Origin: DASSUW01 sp963740605
GTDB taxonomy: Bacteria; Actinomycetota; Thermoleophilia; Solirubrobacterales; Solirubrobacteraceae
Reading direction: 5' to 3'
NCBI GenBank assembly: GCA_963740605.1
Contig: CAVUFC010000018.1
Location: 868,001-932,000, forward strand
DNA length: 64,000 nucleotides
A model generated the notes under the pieces. The model had not been told where the DNA came from and searched no databases. It saw only the letters and a list, made by a program, of their open reading frames with translations. Below, in pieces: positions 24,253 through 33,382 of the stretch (position 1 is its first letter; the number at the start of each line of letters is the position of its first letter). The position numbers and the translations under genes were made by a program.

Positions 24253-24527
24253 TGTCCGGGCTCGTGTGGATCATGATGGGCATCGCCCTCTGGCATTTCA
24301 CGATCTTCCTGCCGGACCATTTCTGGTCGGGCATCGTGGGCGCGTTCCTCGGGGCCGTCGTCGGGTCGTTCGTCTTCGGGTTCATCATCAACGGCTTCAC
24401 GGTCCCCGGGCAGAGCGATACGAGCCTGCTCAGCGCCGTCGAGGCGGTCCCGGGTGCGGTCATCGGCATGGCCGTGGTCTGGTTCATCGGGATGCGCCAA
24501 GAAGAGGCGCACCCCAGCACCGTGTAG
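24252..24527 (+). CDS. Small membrane protein, function unknown
   Basis: The 91-residue protein has about three membrane helices (LVWIMMGIALWHFTIFL, GAFLGAVVGSFVFGFII and AVPGAVIGMAVVWFIG) with small-residue packing motifs like those of transglycosylase-associated/YeaQ-type proteins, but I cannot assign it firmly. It overlaps secDF by one base and the dehydratase by one base, so it lies inside a coupled string of genes. Confidence 0.65.
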   Translation: MSGLVWIMMGIALWHFTIFLPDHFWSGIVGAFLGAVVGSFVFGFIINGFTVPGQSDTSLLSAVEAVPGAVIGMAVVWFIGMRQEEAHPSTV

Positions 24528-25663
24528 TGCGGGTCACCGCGCTCGAGCTCTTCTCGGTCCCGCCGCGCTGGCTGTTCCTCAAGCTCTCGACCGACGAGGG
24601 CCTCGCCGGCTGGGGCGAGCCGATCGTCGAAGGCCGCGCCGCGACCGTGCGCGCGGCGGTCGAGGAGCTGGGGGAGATGGTCGTCGGGCGCGACCCGTTC
24701 CGGATCGAGGATCACTTCCAGGCCATGTGGCGCGGAGGCTTCTACCGCGGCGGGCCGGTGCTGTGCAGCGCGATCTCAGGGATCGAGCAGGCGCTGTGGG
24801 ACATCAAGGGCCGCGCGCTGGGCGTCCCGGCGTGGGAGCTGCTCGGCGGCCGGGCGCGCGACCGGATACGCGTATACGGGTGGATCGGGGGCGACCGCCC
24901 GGATGAGGTTGGCGCCGCGGCCGAGCAGGCGCGGGCGGCGGGCCTGGAGGCCGTGAAGATGAACGCGACGGCCGAGCTGCACTACCTGGACTCCGAGCGG
25001 CATGTGGAGGAGGCGGCCGAGCGGCTCGCGGCAGCGCGGGCGACCGGGCTCGACGTGGCGGTCGACTTCCACGGCCGCGTGCACCGCGCGATGGCGAAGC
25101 GGCTCGTGCGCGCTCTGGAGCCGCACGGGCCGCTGTTCCTGGAAGAGCCGGTCCTGCCCGAGCATCCCGAGGCGTTGCGCGAGATCGCGCGGCTCACGAG
25201 CGTGCCGATCGCCTGCGGCGAGCGCCTGGACACGCGCTGGGGTTTGAAGGACGCGCTGACGTCCGGCGCGGTCGACGTCATCCAACCCGACCTCTCGCAC
25301 GCCGGCGGCCTGCTCGAGACCCGCGAGATCGCGGCGATGGCCGAGGCGTACGACGTCGCGGTCGCGCCGCACTGCCCGCTCGGCCCGATCGCGCTGGCGG
25401 CTTCGCTCCAGCTCGACGCGTGCACGCCGAACGCCGTCATTCAGGAGCTGAGCCTGCGCATGCACTACAACGAAGGCGCCGACCTGCTCGACTACGTGCT
25501 CGGCGGGTCGGTGTTCGACATCGTCGACGGGCACATCGCGGTGCCGCAAAGGCCCGGCCTGGGCGTGGACATCGATGAGGAGCGTGTGCGGGCGGCGGCC
25601 GGCGGGGAGCCTTGGCGCAGCCCGCTGTGGCGCAACCAAGACGGGACGGTGGCGGAGTGGTGA
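24527..25663 (+). CDS. dgoD: D-galactonate dehydratase family enzyme (enolase superfamily)
   Basis: The 378-residue protein is an enolase-superfamily acid-sugar dehydratase, close in length to E. coli DgoD. It has the KMN catalytic Lys motif (AVKMNATAELHYLDS), the metal ligands Asp (AVDFHGRVH), Glu (FLEEPVLPEH) and Glu (IACGERLDTRWG), and the general acid/base His regions in VAPHCPLGPIALAA. It would convert galactonate to 2-keto-3-deoxygalactonate. The two downstream overlapping genes encode an aldolase and a sugar kinase that can process this product. Start is a GTG overlapping the previous stop. Confidence 0.85.
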   Translation: MRVTALELFSVPPRWLFLKLSTDEGLAGWGEPIVEGRAATVRAAVEELGEMVVGRDPFRIEDHFQAMWRGGFYRGGPVLCSAISGIEQALWDIKGRALGVPAWELLGGRARDRIRVYGWIGGDRPDEVGAAAEQARAAGLEAVKMNATAELHYLDSERHVEEAAERLAAARATGLDVAVDFHGRVHRAMAKRLVRALEPHGPLFLEEPVLPEHPEALREIARLTSVPIACGERLDTRWGLKDALTSGAVDVIQPDLSHAGGLLETREIAAMAEAYDVAVAPHCPLGPIALAASLQLDACTPNAVIQELSLRMHYNEGADLLDYVLGGSVFDIVDGHIAVPQRPGLGVDIDEERVRAAAGGEPWRSPLWRNQDGTVAEW

Positions 25664-26484
25664 AGAACCTGGCGGCGATCGCGACGCCGTTCGGGCCGGA
25701 CGGGGCGGTCGACCTGGACGCGTTCGGCGCCCACGTGGCATGGCTGGCCGAGTCAGGGCTCGACGGCGTGTTCGTGGCCGGCACCACCGGTGAGGGCGTC
25801 CTGCTCGAGCACGAGGAGGTGACCGCGCTGGTCGAGCGGGCCGTGGGGGAGGGCTCCCTGCGCGTGATCGCCCAGGTCGGCCGGCCGAGCACGCGCGCGA
25901 CGGTCGCGCTGACGGCGCGCGCTCTCGACGCCGGCGCGCACGCGGTAGCCGCCTACGTCCCGTGGTTCTATCCGGTCACCCAGGTGCAGCTGCGCCGCCA
26001 TTTCCTCGCGGTGCTGGCGGCCGCCGGCGGCCGGCCGGCGTTCATGTACAACATCCCGCCGCGCACCGTGAACGACCTCGACCCGGCCCTGGCGGGCGAG
26101 CTCGCCGCGGCCGGCTTCGCGGGCATGAAGGACTCAACCGGGGACTTCGCGCGCCACGAGGCGTATCTGAACGTCGTCGACGGCCACGACTTCGAGCTCT
26201 ACACCGGCACCGAGCCGCTGCTCCTGCGGTCGGTCCGCGCCGGCTCGACCGGCTCGATCAGCGCGCTCGCCAACTGCGCGCCGGCGCTGTTCGTGCGACT
26301 GCGCGACGCGCTCGGCCGCGGTGACGACGACGAGGCCGCGCGCGCGCAGGGCGAGATCTCCGATCTGAAGGAGCAGACACGGGCCGAGGAGTCGACGGTC
26401 GTGGCGATCAAGCGCCGCGTCCGCGACCGGCTCGCCGAGCGCGGCGTCGACTATCCCGCCGGCCCGCGCGCGCCGTTCACGTGA
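25660..26484 (+). CDS. DapA-family aldolase, probable 2-keto-3-deoxy sugar-acid aldolase
   Basis: The 274-residue (beta/alpha)8 protein belongs to the DHDPS/N-acetylneuraminate lyase family. It has the pyruvate-site GTTGEGVLLEHEE, the Tyr of FMYNIPPRT and the Schiff-base Lys of AGMKDSTGD. Dihydrodipicolinate synthase itself is less likely because it sits between a galactonate dehydratase and a 2-keto-3-deoxy sugar kinase, so cleavage of KDGal/KDG to pyruvate and glyceraldehyde is inferred. GTG start at 25660 overlaps the dehydratase stop by four bases. Confidence 0.8.
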   Translation: MKNLAAIATPFGPDGAVDLDAFGAHVAWLAESGLDGVFVAGTTGEGVLLEHEEVTALVERAVGEGSLRVIAQVGRPSTRATVALTARALDAGAHAVAAYVPWFYPVTQVQLRRHFLAVLAAAGGRPAFMYNIPPRTVNDLDPALAGELAAAGFAGMKDSTGDFARHEAYLNVVDGHDFELYTGTEPLLLRSVRAGSTGSISALANCAPALFVRLRDALGRGDDDEAARAQGEISDLKEQTRAEESTVVAIKRRVRDRLAERGVDYPAGPRAPFT

Positions 26485-27368
26485 GCCGCGTCGTCACGCT
26501 CGGCGAGACGATGGCGCTGCTCGACCCGGTCGAGGACGGCGAGCTCGAGCTCGACGCGCTGCTGCGCCTGCGGATCGCCGGCGCCGAGTCCAACTTCGCG
26601 GTGGCTCTGTCGCGGCTCGGCGTGCCCGTGCGGTGGATCTCGCGGCTCGGCGCCGACCGGCTCGGCGCGCTCGTGCGGGGCGCATTGGAGGCCGAGGGGG
26701 TCGATCTGCGCCATGTGATCGAGGACATCGCCGCGCCGACCGGCCTGTTCTACAAGTGGCGCGCCGGCGGCCGCTCCTCGGTGGCGTACTACCGCCGGGG
26801 GTCGGCCGCCAGCCGCCTCTCGACCGCCAACGTGCCCGACGCGGCGCTGGCCGGCGCCGAGGTCGTGCACCTCACCGGGATCACGATGGCGCTCGGCGAC
26901 CGGCCGCGCGAGCTCGTGATCGACGTCGCCCGCCGCGCCCGCGCCGCGGGCGCGATCGTCACGTTCGACCCGAACTACCGCCCGGCACTGTGGGAGAGCG
27001 CGGCGGCGGCCGCCGCTGCGATGGAGCCGGTGCTCGAGCACGTCGACTGGTACCTGTGCGGCGCCGCCGAGCGCGCGCTCCTCGCGCCGGGTCCGCGCGG
27101 CACGGTCGTACGCACCGACACCGGGACGCTTGTGTCCACGGGCGGCGACACCGTCGAGGTCACGCCCGCGCGCGCCGAGGAGGTCGTCGACGAGATCGGC
27201 GCCGGCGACGCGTTCGCGGCCGGGTTCGTCTACGGCCTGCTCCAGGGCTGGGACCCCGAGCGCTGCACCCACGCCGCGCACGTGATCGCCGGATGGGCGC
27301 TGCGCGGCACAGGCGACTGGGAGACGCTCCCGCGCCTCGACGAGGTCCGGCACCTGCTGCCGAGCTAG
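26481..27368 (+). CDS. PfkB-family sugar kinase, probable 2-keto-3-deoxygluconate/galactonate kinase
   Basis: The 295-residue protein has the PfkB signatures: ESNFAVALSRLG near the N terminus, VTFDPNYRPALW in the middle, and EIGAGDAFAAGFVYGLLQGW with the catalytic Asp near the C terminus. The match to KdgK-type kinases (TFDPNYRP, YYRRGSAAS) and the operon with dgoD and an aldolase point to phosphorylation of 2-keto-3-deoxy sugar acids. With both an aldolase and a kinase, the cell could run non-phosphorylated and phosphorylated branches of the pathway. Starts at GTG 26481, overlapping the aldolase gene by four bases. Confidence 0.85.
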   Translation: MSRVVTLGETMALLDPVEDGELELDALLRLRIAGAESNFAVALSRLGVPVRWISRLGADRLGALVRGALEAEGVDLRHVIEDIAAPTGLFYKWRAGGRSSVAYYRRGSAASRLSTANVPDAALAGAEVVHLTGITMALGDRPRELVIDVARRARAAGAIVTFDPNYRPALWESAAAAAAAMEPVLEHVDWYLCGAAERALLAPGPRGTVVRTDTGTLVSTGGDTVEVTPARAEEVVDEIGAGDAFAAGFVYGLLQGWDPERCTHAAHVIAGWALRGTGDWETLPRLDEVRHLLPS

Positions 27369-27390
27369 ATTTCGGCCGCGCCTTGGTGCC

Positions 27391-27565
27391 GGCGAACAGC
27401 GGCTGGGAAGGGCGGCGAGGGAGCCTGGCGCTTTATGCAGCTGTGTGGGTGCAAAAGGCGCCAGCGACGGCTTCGTGGCGCCTTTTGCTCCCGTGGGCAG
27501 TAAAAGGCGCCAGGGACCGCCGACGCCGGTTGCTCCCACGGCTCCCTACCCAGGCGCCGTTCGCC
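27391..27565. repeat. Nested palindromic intergenic element, 175 bases
   Basis: Outer arms 27391-27412 and 27544-27565 are inverted repeats (19 of 22 pairs, beginning GGCGAAC). Inside lies a perfect 13-bp hairpin (GCAAAAGGCGCCA at 27451-27463 with its complement at 27476-27488), and a third copy of the arm (AAAAGGCGCCA) at 27502-27512. It fills most of the 266-base gap between the sugar kinase and recJ. It may hold a terminator, but the nested structure resembles a small non-coding mobile element. Confidence 0.6.
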
Positions 27566-27634
27566 GCGACCCGAGATCGCACGGAGACACGGCGCGGCGG
27601 TTCCGTCGGGGGCCGACCGTACGCTCCGCCCACC

Positions 27635-30079
27635 GTGCCCTTGCTGGACACCCGATTCACCGTCGCTCCGTACGACTACGCGACCGCCGAGCGCCTGGCG
27701 ATCGAGCTCGGGGTCTCGCACGTGCTGGCGCAGGTGCTGGTGCGGCGGGATCTTGCGACCGCGGACGTCGCGCGCGCGTTCCTGGCCGCCGAGGAGCGCC
27801 ATCCGCTGTCCGCGTTCGGTGGCCTGCAGGAGGCCGCGGAGCGCATCCTGGCGCACATCGAGCGCGGGTCGCGGATCACCGTCCACGGTGACTACGACGT
27901 CGACGGCGTGGCATCGACGGCCGTGCTCGTGCGCGCGCTGCGCACGCTGAACGCCGATGTCGACTGGTACCTGCCGAGCCGCATCGACGACGGCTACGGG
28001 CTCGCCGCCGCCACCGTGGAGCGCCTCGCCGCACGCGGGACCGACCTGCTGATCACCGTCGACTGCGCGATCACCGCGGTCGACGAGGTCGCTGCGGCGC
28101 GCGCCGCCGGCCTCGATGTGGTGGTCACCGACCACCACGCCCCACGCGCCGACGGCATGCTGCCGGACGCGCCGATCGTGCACCCCCGGCTGGGCGCGAA
28201 CCCGTGCCCGGAGCTGTGCGCCACCGGCGTCGCCTACAAGCTCGCGCAGGCCCTGCTCGGCGACCGCGCCGCGCTCGTGGACGAGGACCTCGACCTGGTG
28301 GCGCTCGCGACCGTCGCCGACGTCGTGCCGCTCGTGGACGAGAACCGCGCGCTCGTGCGCGCCGGCCTGCGCGCCCTCGCGCGGACGCGCAAGCCCGGGC
28401 TGCGCGCACTCATGGAGGTCTCCAGAGTCGATCCGGGCACGGTCGATGCGAGCGCCATCGGCTTCCGCCTCGCCCCGCGGATCAACGCCGCCGGGCGCCT
28501 GCACCGCGCGGACGCCGGGCTCGAGCTGCTGCTGACCGAGGATCCGGGCCGCGCCAAGGCGATCGCCGCCGAGCTCGACGCCGTCAACGCCGAGCGGCGC
28601 GACGTCGAGACCCGGATTTTGTTCGCCGCCGAGGCGCAGGTCGCCGAGCAGGGCCCGGCCGCCGCGTACGTGCTGGCGGGGGAGGACTGGCATCCCGGCG
28701 TGATCGGCATCGTCGCCTCGCGGATCGCCGAGCGCCACCACCGCCCTGCGGTGCTGATCGCGCTCGACGGCGCGCAGGGCACCGGCTCGGGCCGGTCGAT
28801 CCCGGCGTTCGACCTGCTCGGCGGACTGACCGCGAGCGCCCGCCATCTCGACCGCTACGGCGGCCATCGTGCCGCCGCCGGCCTGACGATCGCGCGCGAG
28901 GACGTCGACGCGTTCCGGGAGGCGTTCACCGCGCACGCTGCGGCGACGCTCACGCCCGCCGACCTCGTGCCGCAGCTGCGGATCGACGCCGTCGTGCCCG
29001 GCGACGTGCTGACGCTCGCGCTCGCCGAGGAGCTCGAGCGGCTCGCCCCGTTCGGCCAGGGCAACCCGCCGGTGTCGCTGCTCGTTCCGGCCGCGCACGT
29101 CGCCGAACCGCGGTCGTTGTCGGAGGGTCGCCACGTCGCGTTCACGCTGCACGCCGGCGGCGCCCGGTCGCGCTGCGTGCAGTTCGGCGCCGGCGGCCGC
29201 CTGCCGGCCGAGCCCGACGAACCGGTCGACGCCGCCGTTCGGCTCGAGGTCAACCGCTGGAAGGGCTCGGTCGAGCCGCGGCTGGTGATCAAGCACGCGC
29301 GACCCGCCCGCCCGGATCCGATCGAGGTGATCGGCGAGCCGGAGTTCGCCGCCGGCGTGACGGCGGAGCTGCGGCGAGACCTGGCCGCGTGGGCGGGCGC
29401 GGAGACGCGCGCGGTGCCGACCGCGACGCGTACGGTCTCAGCGCGCGATGCACGCGGGACCGGGATCGCCGGGCTGCTCGCCGACCTCGTCGCCACCGGC
29501 GACCCGGTGCTTGCCGTGGTGGCGCACGCGCCGTACCGCGCGAGCACGCTCAGCGCCCGGATCGGCGGCTTCGCGATGTGCTCGTGGGCCGCCCTCGAGG
29601 ACGCCCCTGAGCTGGCCGCTCCGTTCGCGCACGTCGTCGCCGTCGACCCGCCGTTCGACCCCGCGCTGGTCGCGCTGCTCCAACCTTCGTCCGCCACCGC
29701 GAGAGCCCATCTGGCGTGGGGTGACGCTGAGCTACGCTTTGCTCAACGAATACACCAGTGGGACTTCGCCCTGCGCGAACCGCTGACCGCCCTCTACCGC
29801 GCGCTGCGCGGGCCGGGGGAGGCCCGCGGTGAGGCCCTTGAGGCCGTGCTCCGGGGTGAGGGGCCGCAACCGAGGTCGGCCGCGCTCGCGGGACGCCTTG
29901 TGCGGGTCCTCGCGGAGCTCGATCTTGTCGCCCTCGAACGCGAAGGGCTGGCCCTGAGGCTGAACGAGTCGCCGGCGCGCACCGCGCTGGAGCACTCGCC
30001 GGCGTTTCGGGCCTACCATCGAAGGCTCGAGGACGGACTCCGATACCTGACCAGCGACACGACCCGGCAAGCGGCCTGA
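27635..30079 (+). CDS. recJ: Single-stranded-DNA exonuclease RecJ, with long C-terminal extension
   Basis: RecJ degrades single-stranded DNA 5' to 3' in recombination and repair. Its DHH phosphoesterase motifs are TVHGDYDVDGVAST, ITVDCAI, VVTDHHAP and the DHHA1 part GTGSGRSIPAFDLLGG with YGGHRAAAGLTI, and an OB-like region follows. The core ends near residue 570; another roughly 240 residues continue with no motif I recognise. The GTG at 27635 (VPLLDTRFTVAPYDYA) is chosen because sequence upstream in this frame is the palindromic element. Known homologues vary in C-terminal length. Confidence 0.92.
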   Translation: MPLLDTRFTVAPYDYATAERLAIELGVSHVLAQVLVRRDLATADVARAFLAAEERHPLSAFGGLQEAAERILAHIERGSRITVHGDYDVDGVASTAVLVRALRTLNADVDWYLPSRIDDGYGLAAATVERLAARGTDLLITVDCAITAVDEVAAARAAGLDVVVTDHHAPRADGMLPDAPIVHPRLGANPCPELCATGVAYKLAQALLGDRAALVDEDLDLVALATVADVVPLVDENRALVRAGLRALARTRKPGLRALMEVSRVDPGTVDASAIGFRLAPRINAAGRLHRADAGLELLLTEDPGRAKAIAAELDAVNAERRDVETRILFAAEAQVAEQGPAAAYVLAGEDWHPGVIGIVASRIAERHHRPAVLIALDGAQGTGSGRSIPAFDLLGGLTASARHLDRYGGHRAAAGLTIAREDVDAFREAFTAHAAATLTPADLVPQLRIDAVVPGDVLTLALAEELERLAPFGQGNPPVSLLVPAAHVAEPRSLSEGRHVAFTLHAGGARSRCVQFGAGGRLPAEPDEPVDAAVRLEVNRWKGSVEPRLVIKHARPARPDPIEVIGEPEFAAGVTAELRRDLAAWAGAETRAVPTATRTVSARDARGTGIAGLLADLVATGDPVLAVVAHAPYRASTLSARIGGFAMCSWAALEDAPELAAPFAHVVAVDPPFDPALVALLQPSSATARAHLAWGDAELRFAQRIHQWDFALREPLTALYRALRGPGEARGEALEAVLRGEGPQPRSAALAGRLVRVLAELDLVALEREGLALRLNESPARTALEHSPAFRAYHRRLEDGLRYLTSDTTRQAA

Positions 30080-30096
30080 CTCCTCAGGAGGGCGAC

Positions 30097-32445
30097 GTGC
30101 GCGCCCCGATGGCCGGCGGCTCGCCCGAGGTCGACGTGTCGGTCGCCGTCGCGGGCCACCGTCCCGTCGACGTGGCCGAGCATCCGTCAGGCGCGCTGGC
30201 TGCCGACATTCCGTCCGATCTGACATCGGTCGAGCGGGCGCTGCTGCACGACCTGTTCGCGATCGTCGAGGAGCACGCCGACGAGGTCGCCGAGTCGATC
30301 GACCGTGACCGCGTGGTCCAGGCGTTCGTGTTCGCCTGCGAGCATCACGCCGACCAGCGTCGCCGCTCCGGCGAGGATTTCATCGTCCACCCGGTTGGCG
30401 TCGCGAAGATCTGCGCGGGAATGCGACTTGACACAGAGACGCTCTGTGCCGCGCTCCTGCATGACACTGTGGAGGACACGTCGGCCTCGCTGGAGGAGGT
30501 GCGTGAGGAGTTCGGTGACGAGGTCGCGGGCCTTGTCGACGGCGTCACGAAGCTCACCGGCATCACGTTCCAGTCGCGCGACGAGGCGCAGGCCGAGAAC
30601 TACCGCAAGATGATGGTCGCGATGGCCACGGATATCCGGGTCATCCTCATCAAGCTCGCCGATCGCCTGCACAACATGCGCACGCTGGACGCGCTCGCCA
30701 AGCAGAAGCAGATCGAGAAGGCCAAGGAGACGCTCGAGATCTACGCGCCCCTGGCCCACCGGCTCGGTATCCACGCGATCAAGTGGGAGCTCGAGGACCT
30801 CGCGTTCGCGACCCTGCATCCGCGCAAGTACCAGGAGATCAAGGGCCTGGTCAGCCAGCAGCGCGACGAGCGCGAGGAGTACGTGTCACGGGCCGGCGGC
30901 TATCTCGCAAAAGAGCTGGAAGCGCTGGGAATCCACGCCGAGATCTCCGGCCGCGCGAAGCACTTCTACTCGATCTACTCGAAGATGACCCGCAAGGGCC
31001 GCGAGTTCAACGAGATCTACGACCTCACGGCCATGCGCGTGATCGTCGACTCCGTGAAGGACTGCTATGGGGCCGTCGGCGTCATCCACTCGCTGTGGAA
31101 GCCCTTGCCTGGGCGCTTCAAGGACATGATCGCCATGCCCAAGTTCAACATGTACCAGGCGCTCCACACGACCGTGATCGGGCCGGAAGGCCGGCCGCTG
31201 GAGATCCAGATCCGCACCGGCGACATGCACGAGACGGCCGAGTACGGCGTCGCCGCGCATTGGCGCTACAAGGAGGGCGGGAAGGGCTCCCAGGCGGGGA
31301 TCGACCCGAGCGACGTCAAGCTGAAGTGGCTCAAGTCGCTGCTCGACTGGCAGGGCGACGAGGACGATCCGCGCGAGTTCACCGAGCAGCTGCGCGACGA
31401 GCTGATCGAGGACGAGGTCTACGTCTTCACGCCGAAGGGCGAGGTCAAGTCGCTGGCGGCCGGGGCCACGCCGCTCGACTTCGCCTACGAGATCCACACC
31501 GACGTCGGGCACCGCTGCGTCGGGGCGCGGGTCAACGGCAAGATGGTGCCGCTGCACTCCGAGCTGGAGTCGGGCGACATCGTCGAGATCCTCACCGCCA
31601 AGCGCGAACGGGGCCCGTCGCGCGACTGGCTGGCGCTCGTCAAGACGACCCGGGCGCGCAACAAGATCCGTGCGTGGTTCAAGGCCGAGTCGCGCGAGGA
31701 CTCCGAGCACACGGGCCGCGACCTGCTGCAGGAGCACCTCAACAAGGCCGGGCTGCCCGCCCAGAAGATCACCGGATCGCCGCTGCTGGCGGACGTGATC
31801 CGCGAGATGGGCTTCCGCAAGGCCGACGACTTCTACATCGCGCTCGGCGGAGCGAAGATCTCGCCCAAGGTCGTCGTCAACAAGGTGCTGCAGCGCCTCA
31901 AGCAGGGCGAGAGCGCCGAGGCCGAGACCTCGGCGGCCGACGACCTGCTGAAGCCCACCGTCCGCCGCAAGCCGGAGGCGCCGTCGTCGAAGTTCGGCAT
32001 CCGCGTCGAGGGCGTCGACGACGTGCCGCTGCGGCTCGCCAAGTGCTGCCGCCCAGTGTCGGGCGACCCGATCGTCGGCTACGTCTCGCTCGGCCGCGGC
32101 ATCACGATCCATCGCGACGACTGCCCCAACGCCGAAGCCCTGCGCAAGGACCCGGAGCGCTTCGTGCCGGTGTCCTGGGACGGCGACAATGAGACCTCGT
32201 TCAAGGTCGAGATCCAGGTCGACGCGTGGGATCGCCACCGCCTGCTGGAAGACCTCTCGCGGACGTTCGCGGAGGGCGGGATCAACATCGTCGAGGCGTA
32301 CTGCAGCGTCCAGCACCCGATGGTCAAGAACCGCTTCGTGATCGAGGTGGGGGACACCCAGGCGCTGAAGACGGCGATCAACCGCCTGCGCTCGATCGAC
32401 AGCGTGTTCGACGCGTACCGCGTCATCCCGAGCGGCGGCGGCTGA
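30097..32445 (+). CDS. relA: Bifunctional (p)ppGpp synthetase/hydrolase (Rel/RSH)
   Basis: The 782-residue Rel protein controls the stringent response. Domain order: HD hydrolase (about 70-210, with LLHDTVEDT), synthetase (about 270-410, with YSKMTRKGREFNEIYDLTA and FNMYQALHTTV), TGS (VYVFTPKGEVKSLAAGATPL), a zinc-finger region with KCCRPVSGDPIVGY, and a C-terminal ACT domain (FKVEIQVDAWDRHRLLEDLS). Both enzymatic domains look intact. A strong AGGAGG lies six bases before the GTG at 30097. Rel near the ruv-sec genes is the usual actinobacterial arrangement, but apt is missing and recJ precedes it. Confidence 0.95.
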   Translation: MRAPMAGGSPEVDVSVAVAGHRPVDVAEHPSGALAADIPSDLTSVERALLHDLFAIVEEHADEVAESIDRDRVVQAFVFACEHHADQRRRSGEDFIVHPVGVAKICAGMRLDTETLCAALLHDTVEDTSASLEEVREEFGDEVAGLVDGVTKLTGITFQSRDEAQAENYRKMMVAMATDIRVILIKLADRLHNMRTLDALAKQKQIEKAKETLEIYAPLAHRLGIHAIKWELEDLAFATLHPRKYQEIKGLVSQQRDEREEYVSRAGGYLAKELEALGIHAEISGRAKHFYSIYSKMTRKGREFNEIYDLTAMRVIVDSVKDCYGAVGVIHSLWKPLPGRFKDMIAMPKFNMYQALHTTVIGPEGRPLEIQIRTGDMHETAEYGVAAHWRYKEGGKGSQAGIDPSDVKLKWLKSLLDWQGDEDDPREFTEQLRDELIEDEVYVFTPKGEVKSLAAGATPLDFAYEIHTDVGHRCVGARVNGKMVPLHSELESGDIVEILTAKRERGPSRDWLALVKTTRARNKIRAWFKAESREDSEHTGRDLLQEHLNKAGLPAQKITGSPLLADVIREMGFRKADDFYIALGGAKISPKVVVNKVLQRLKQGESAEAETSAADDLLKPTVRRKPEAPSSKFGIRVEGVDDVPLRLAKCCRPVSGDPIVGYVSLGRGITIHRDDCPNAEALRKDPERFVPVSWDGDNETSFKVEIQVDAWDRHRLLEDLSRTFAEGGINIVEAYCSVQHPMVKNRFVIEVGDTQALKTAINRLRSIDSVFDAYRVIPSGGG

Positions 32446-32470
32446 CGCGCCAGATTCGAGTAACTCTTCT

Positions 32471-32496
32471 GACCGGTGGATTATCGCGCCGGTCTT
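32471..32496 (+). terminator. Possible rel terminator hairpin
   Basis: GACCGG (32471-32476) pairs with CCGGTC (32489-32494) and the right arm runs into TTT. It lies 26 bases after the rel stop. The stem is short, so confidence is modest. Confidence 0.4.
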
Positions 32497-32516
32497 TGGG
32501 GAATTACCGGACCTGA

Positions 32517-33284
32517 ATGTTGATGTGGGCAAGACGTTCTTGCCCTCCTTGGCGGGTCAGCAGACTGGCGGGCCTCGTCGCGGCGTGCATGCTCTCGTAC
32601 GCGCTGTCGGCGACCTCCGCGGAAGCCAGCGGTCCCCTGGGCGGGCAGCCGGTCGCCGTTCCTACGGCGCCGGCCGTGGTGCAGCAAGCCGCTGCGCCCG
32701 TCCTGCGCACGATCCGCACCGCCGTCGCCGCGGTCCGCGAGACCGCTGAGCGCAGCGCCGTCGCACCGGCCGTCGCGCCGGTCGCCGCCCCGGCCGCCGT
32801 CGAGAACACCGTGACCGCCGCCCGCGGCATAGTCGCGACCCAGCCTTCCCCCAAGCCGGCTGCGCACCGGCACACGGTCCGCCATCGCCGTGGCGGCGCG
32901 ACCGTGGCCCGCGCAGCGTCGGCACACACTCCGGCTCACACCGCCAAGCGCGCCGCCCGGCAGCGCTCCGTGGTCGGTACGCCGGCTCTCCCGGTGAACG
33001 TCGCCGCCGTCGCGGAGCACTCGGCCGCTCCGGAGACGGCGGCGCCGCACCGGACTCCGCGCACCGACTCCGTGGCTCCGGCCCATGCCCCGGAGCCGGT
33101 GCCCGCAACGACTTCCTCCGCGGCCGCGACCGCCGCCGGCACGAGCGCCGGCAGCGCCGCCGCGGTCCTCGCCCTGCTGGCCCTCCTCACCCTCGCGTTC
33201 TCGCGACTCGGCGCCCTGCTGCGACTCCCGAAGGGCTGGGCTCCGATGCCGCCGGTGCTCGCACTGCCCGAACGACCCGGCTAG
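32517..33284 (+). CDS. Secreted or membrane-anchored Ala/Pro/Val/His-rich protein, function unknown
   Basis: The 255-residue protein has an N-terminal signal (RLAGLVAACMLSYALSATSA, cleavage near AEA-SG), a low-complexity Ala/Val/Pro body with a His/Arg-rich middle (AAHRHTVRHRRGGATVARA), and a C-terminal hydrophobic helix (AAAVLALLALLTLAFSRLGA) before a short tail. This resembles an exposed envelope protein held by its C terminus. No catalytic motif is seen. It immediately precedes a second, repeat-containing surface protein, and the pair may belong to the same surface layer. Confidence 0.65.
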   Translation: MLMWARRSCPPWRVSRLAGLVAACMLSYALSATSAEASGPLGGQPVAVPTAPAVVQQAAAPVLRTIRTAVAAVRETAERSAVAPAVAPVAAPAAVENTVTAARGIVATQPSPKPAAHRHTVRHRRGGATVARAASAHTPAHTAKRAARQRSVVGTPALPVNVAAVAEHSAAPETAAPHRTPRTDSVAPAHAPEPVPATTSSAAATAAGTSAGSAAAVLALLALLTLAFSRLGALLRLPKGWAPMPPVLALPERPG

Positions 33285-33382
33285 CCCGCTCCCCGGCAAG
33301 CCAATCGAGCCCGGTCCACCACGGACGGACCACCGGGCGTCCGTAGTTCGTTCGAGCAAGCGAAGGGAGCAGTGCACACCAG

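Noticed and set aside
25660..26484. Assignment as dapA (dihydrodipicolinate synthase)
   Set aside because: Family motifs fit, but its coupling to a galactonate dehydratase and a keto-deoxy sugar kinase makes a sugar-acid aldolase more likely.
26633..27634. RecJ start extended upstream as one very long frame from 26633
   Set aside because: That part overlaps the sugar kinase in another frame and the palindromic element, and is Arg-rich; the GTG at 27635 starts the conserved region.
32446..32516. Possible riboswitch before the secreted protein gene
   Set aside because: The GGTGGATTATCGCGCC segment does not match the known cyclic di-AMP or other riboswitch cores I could recall; only a short hairpin is supported.
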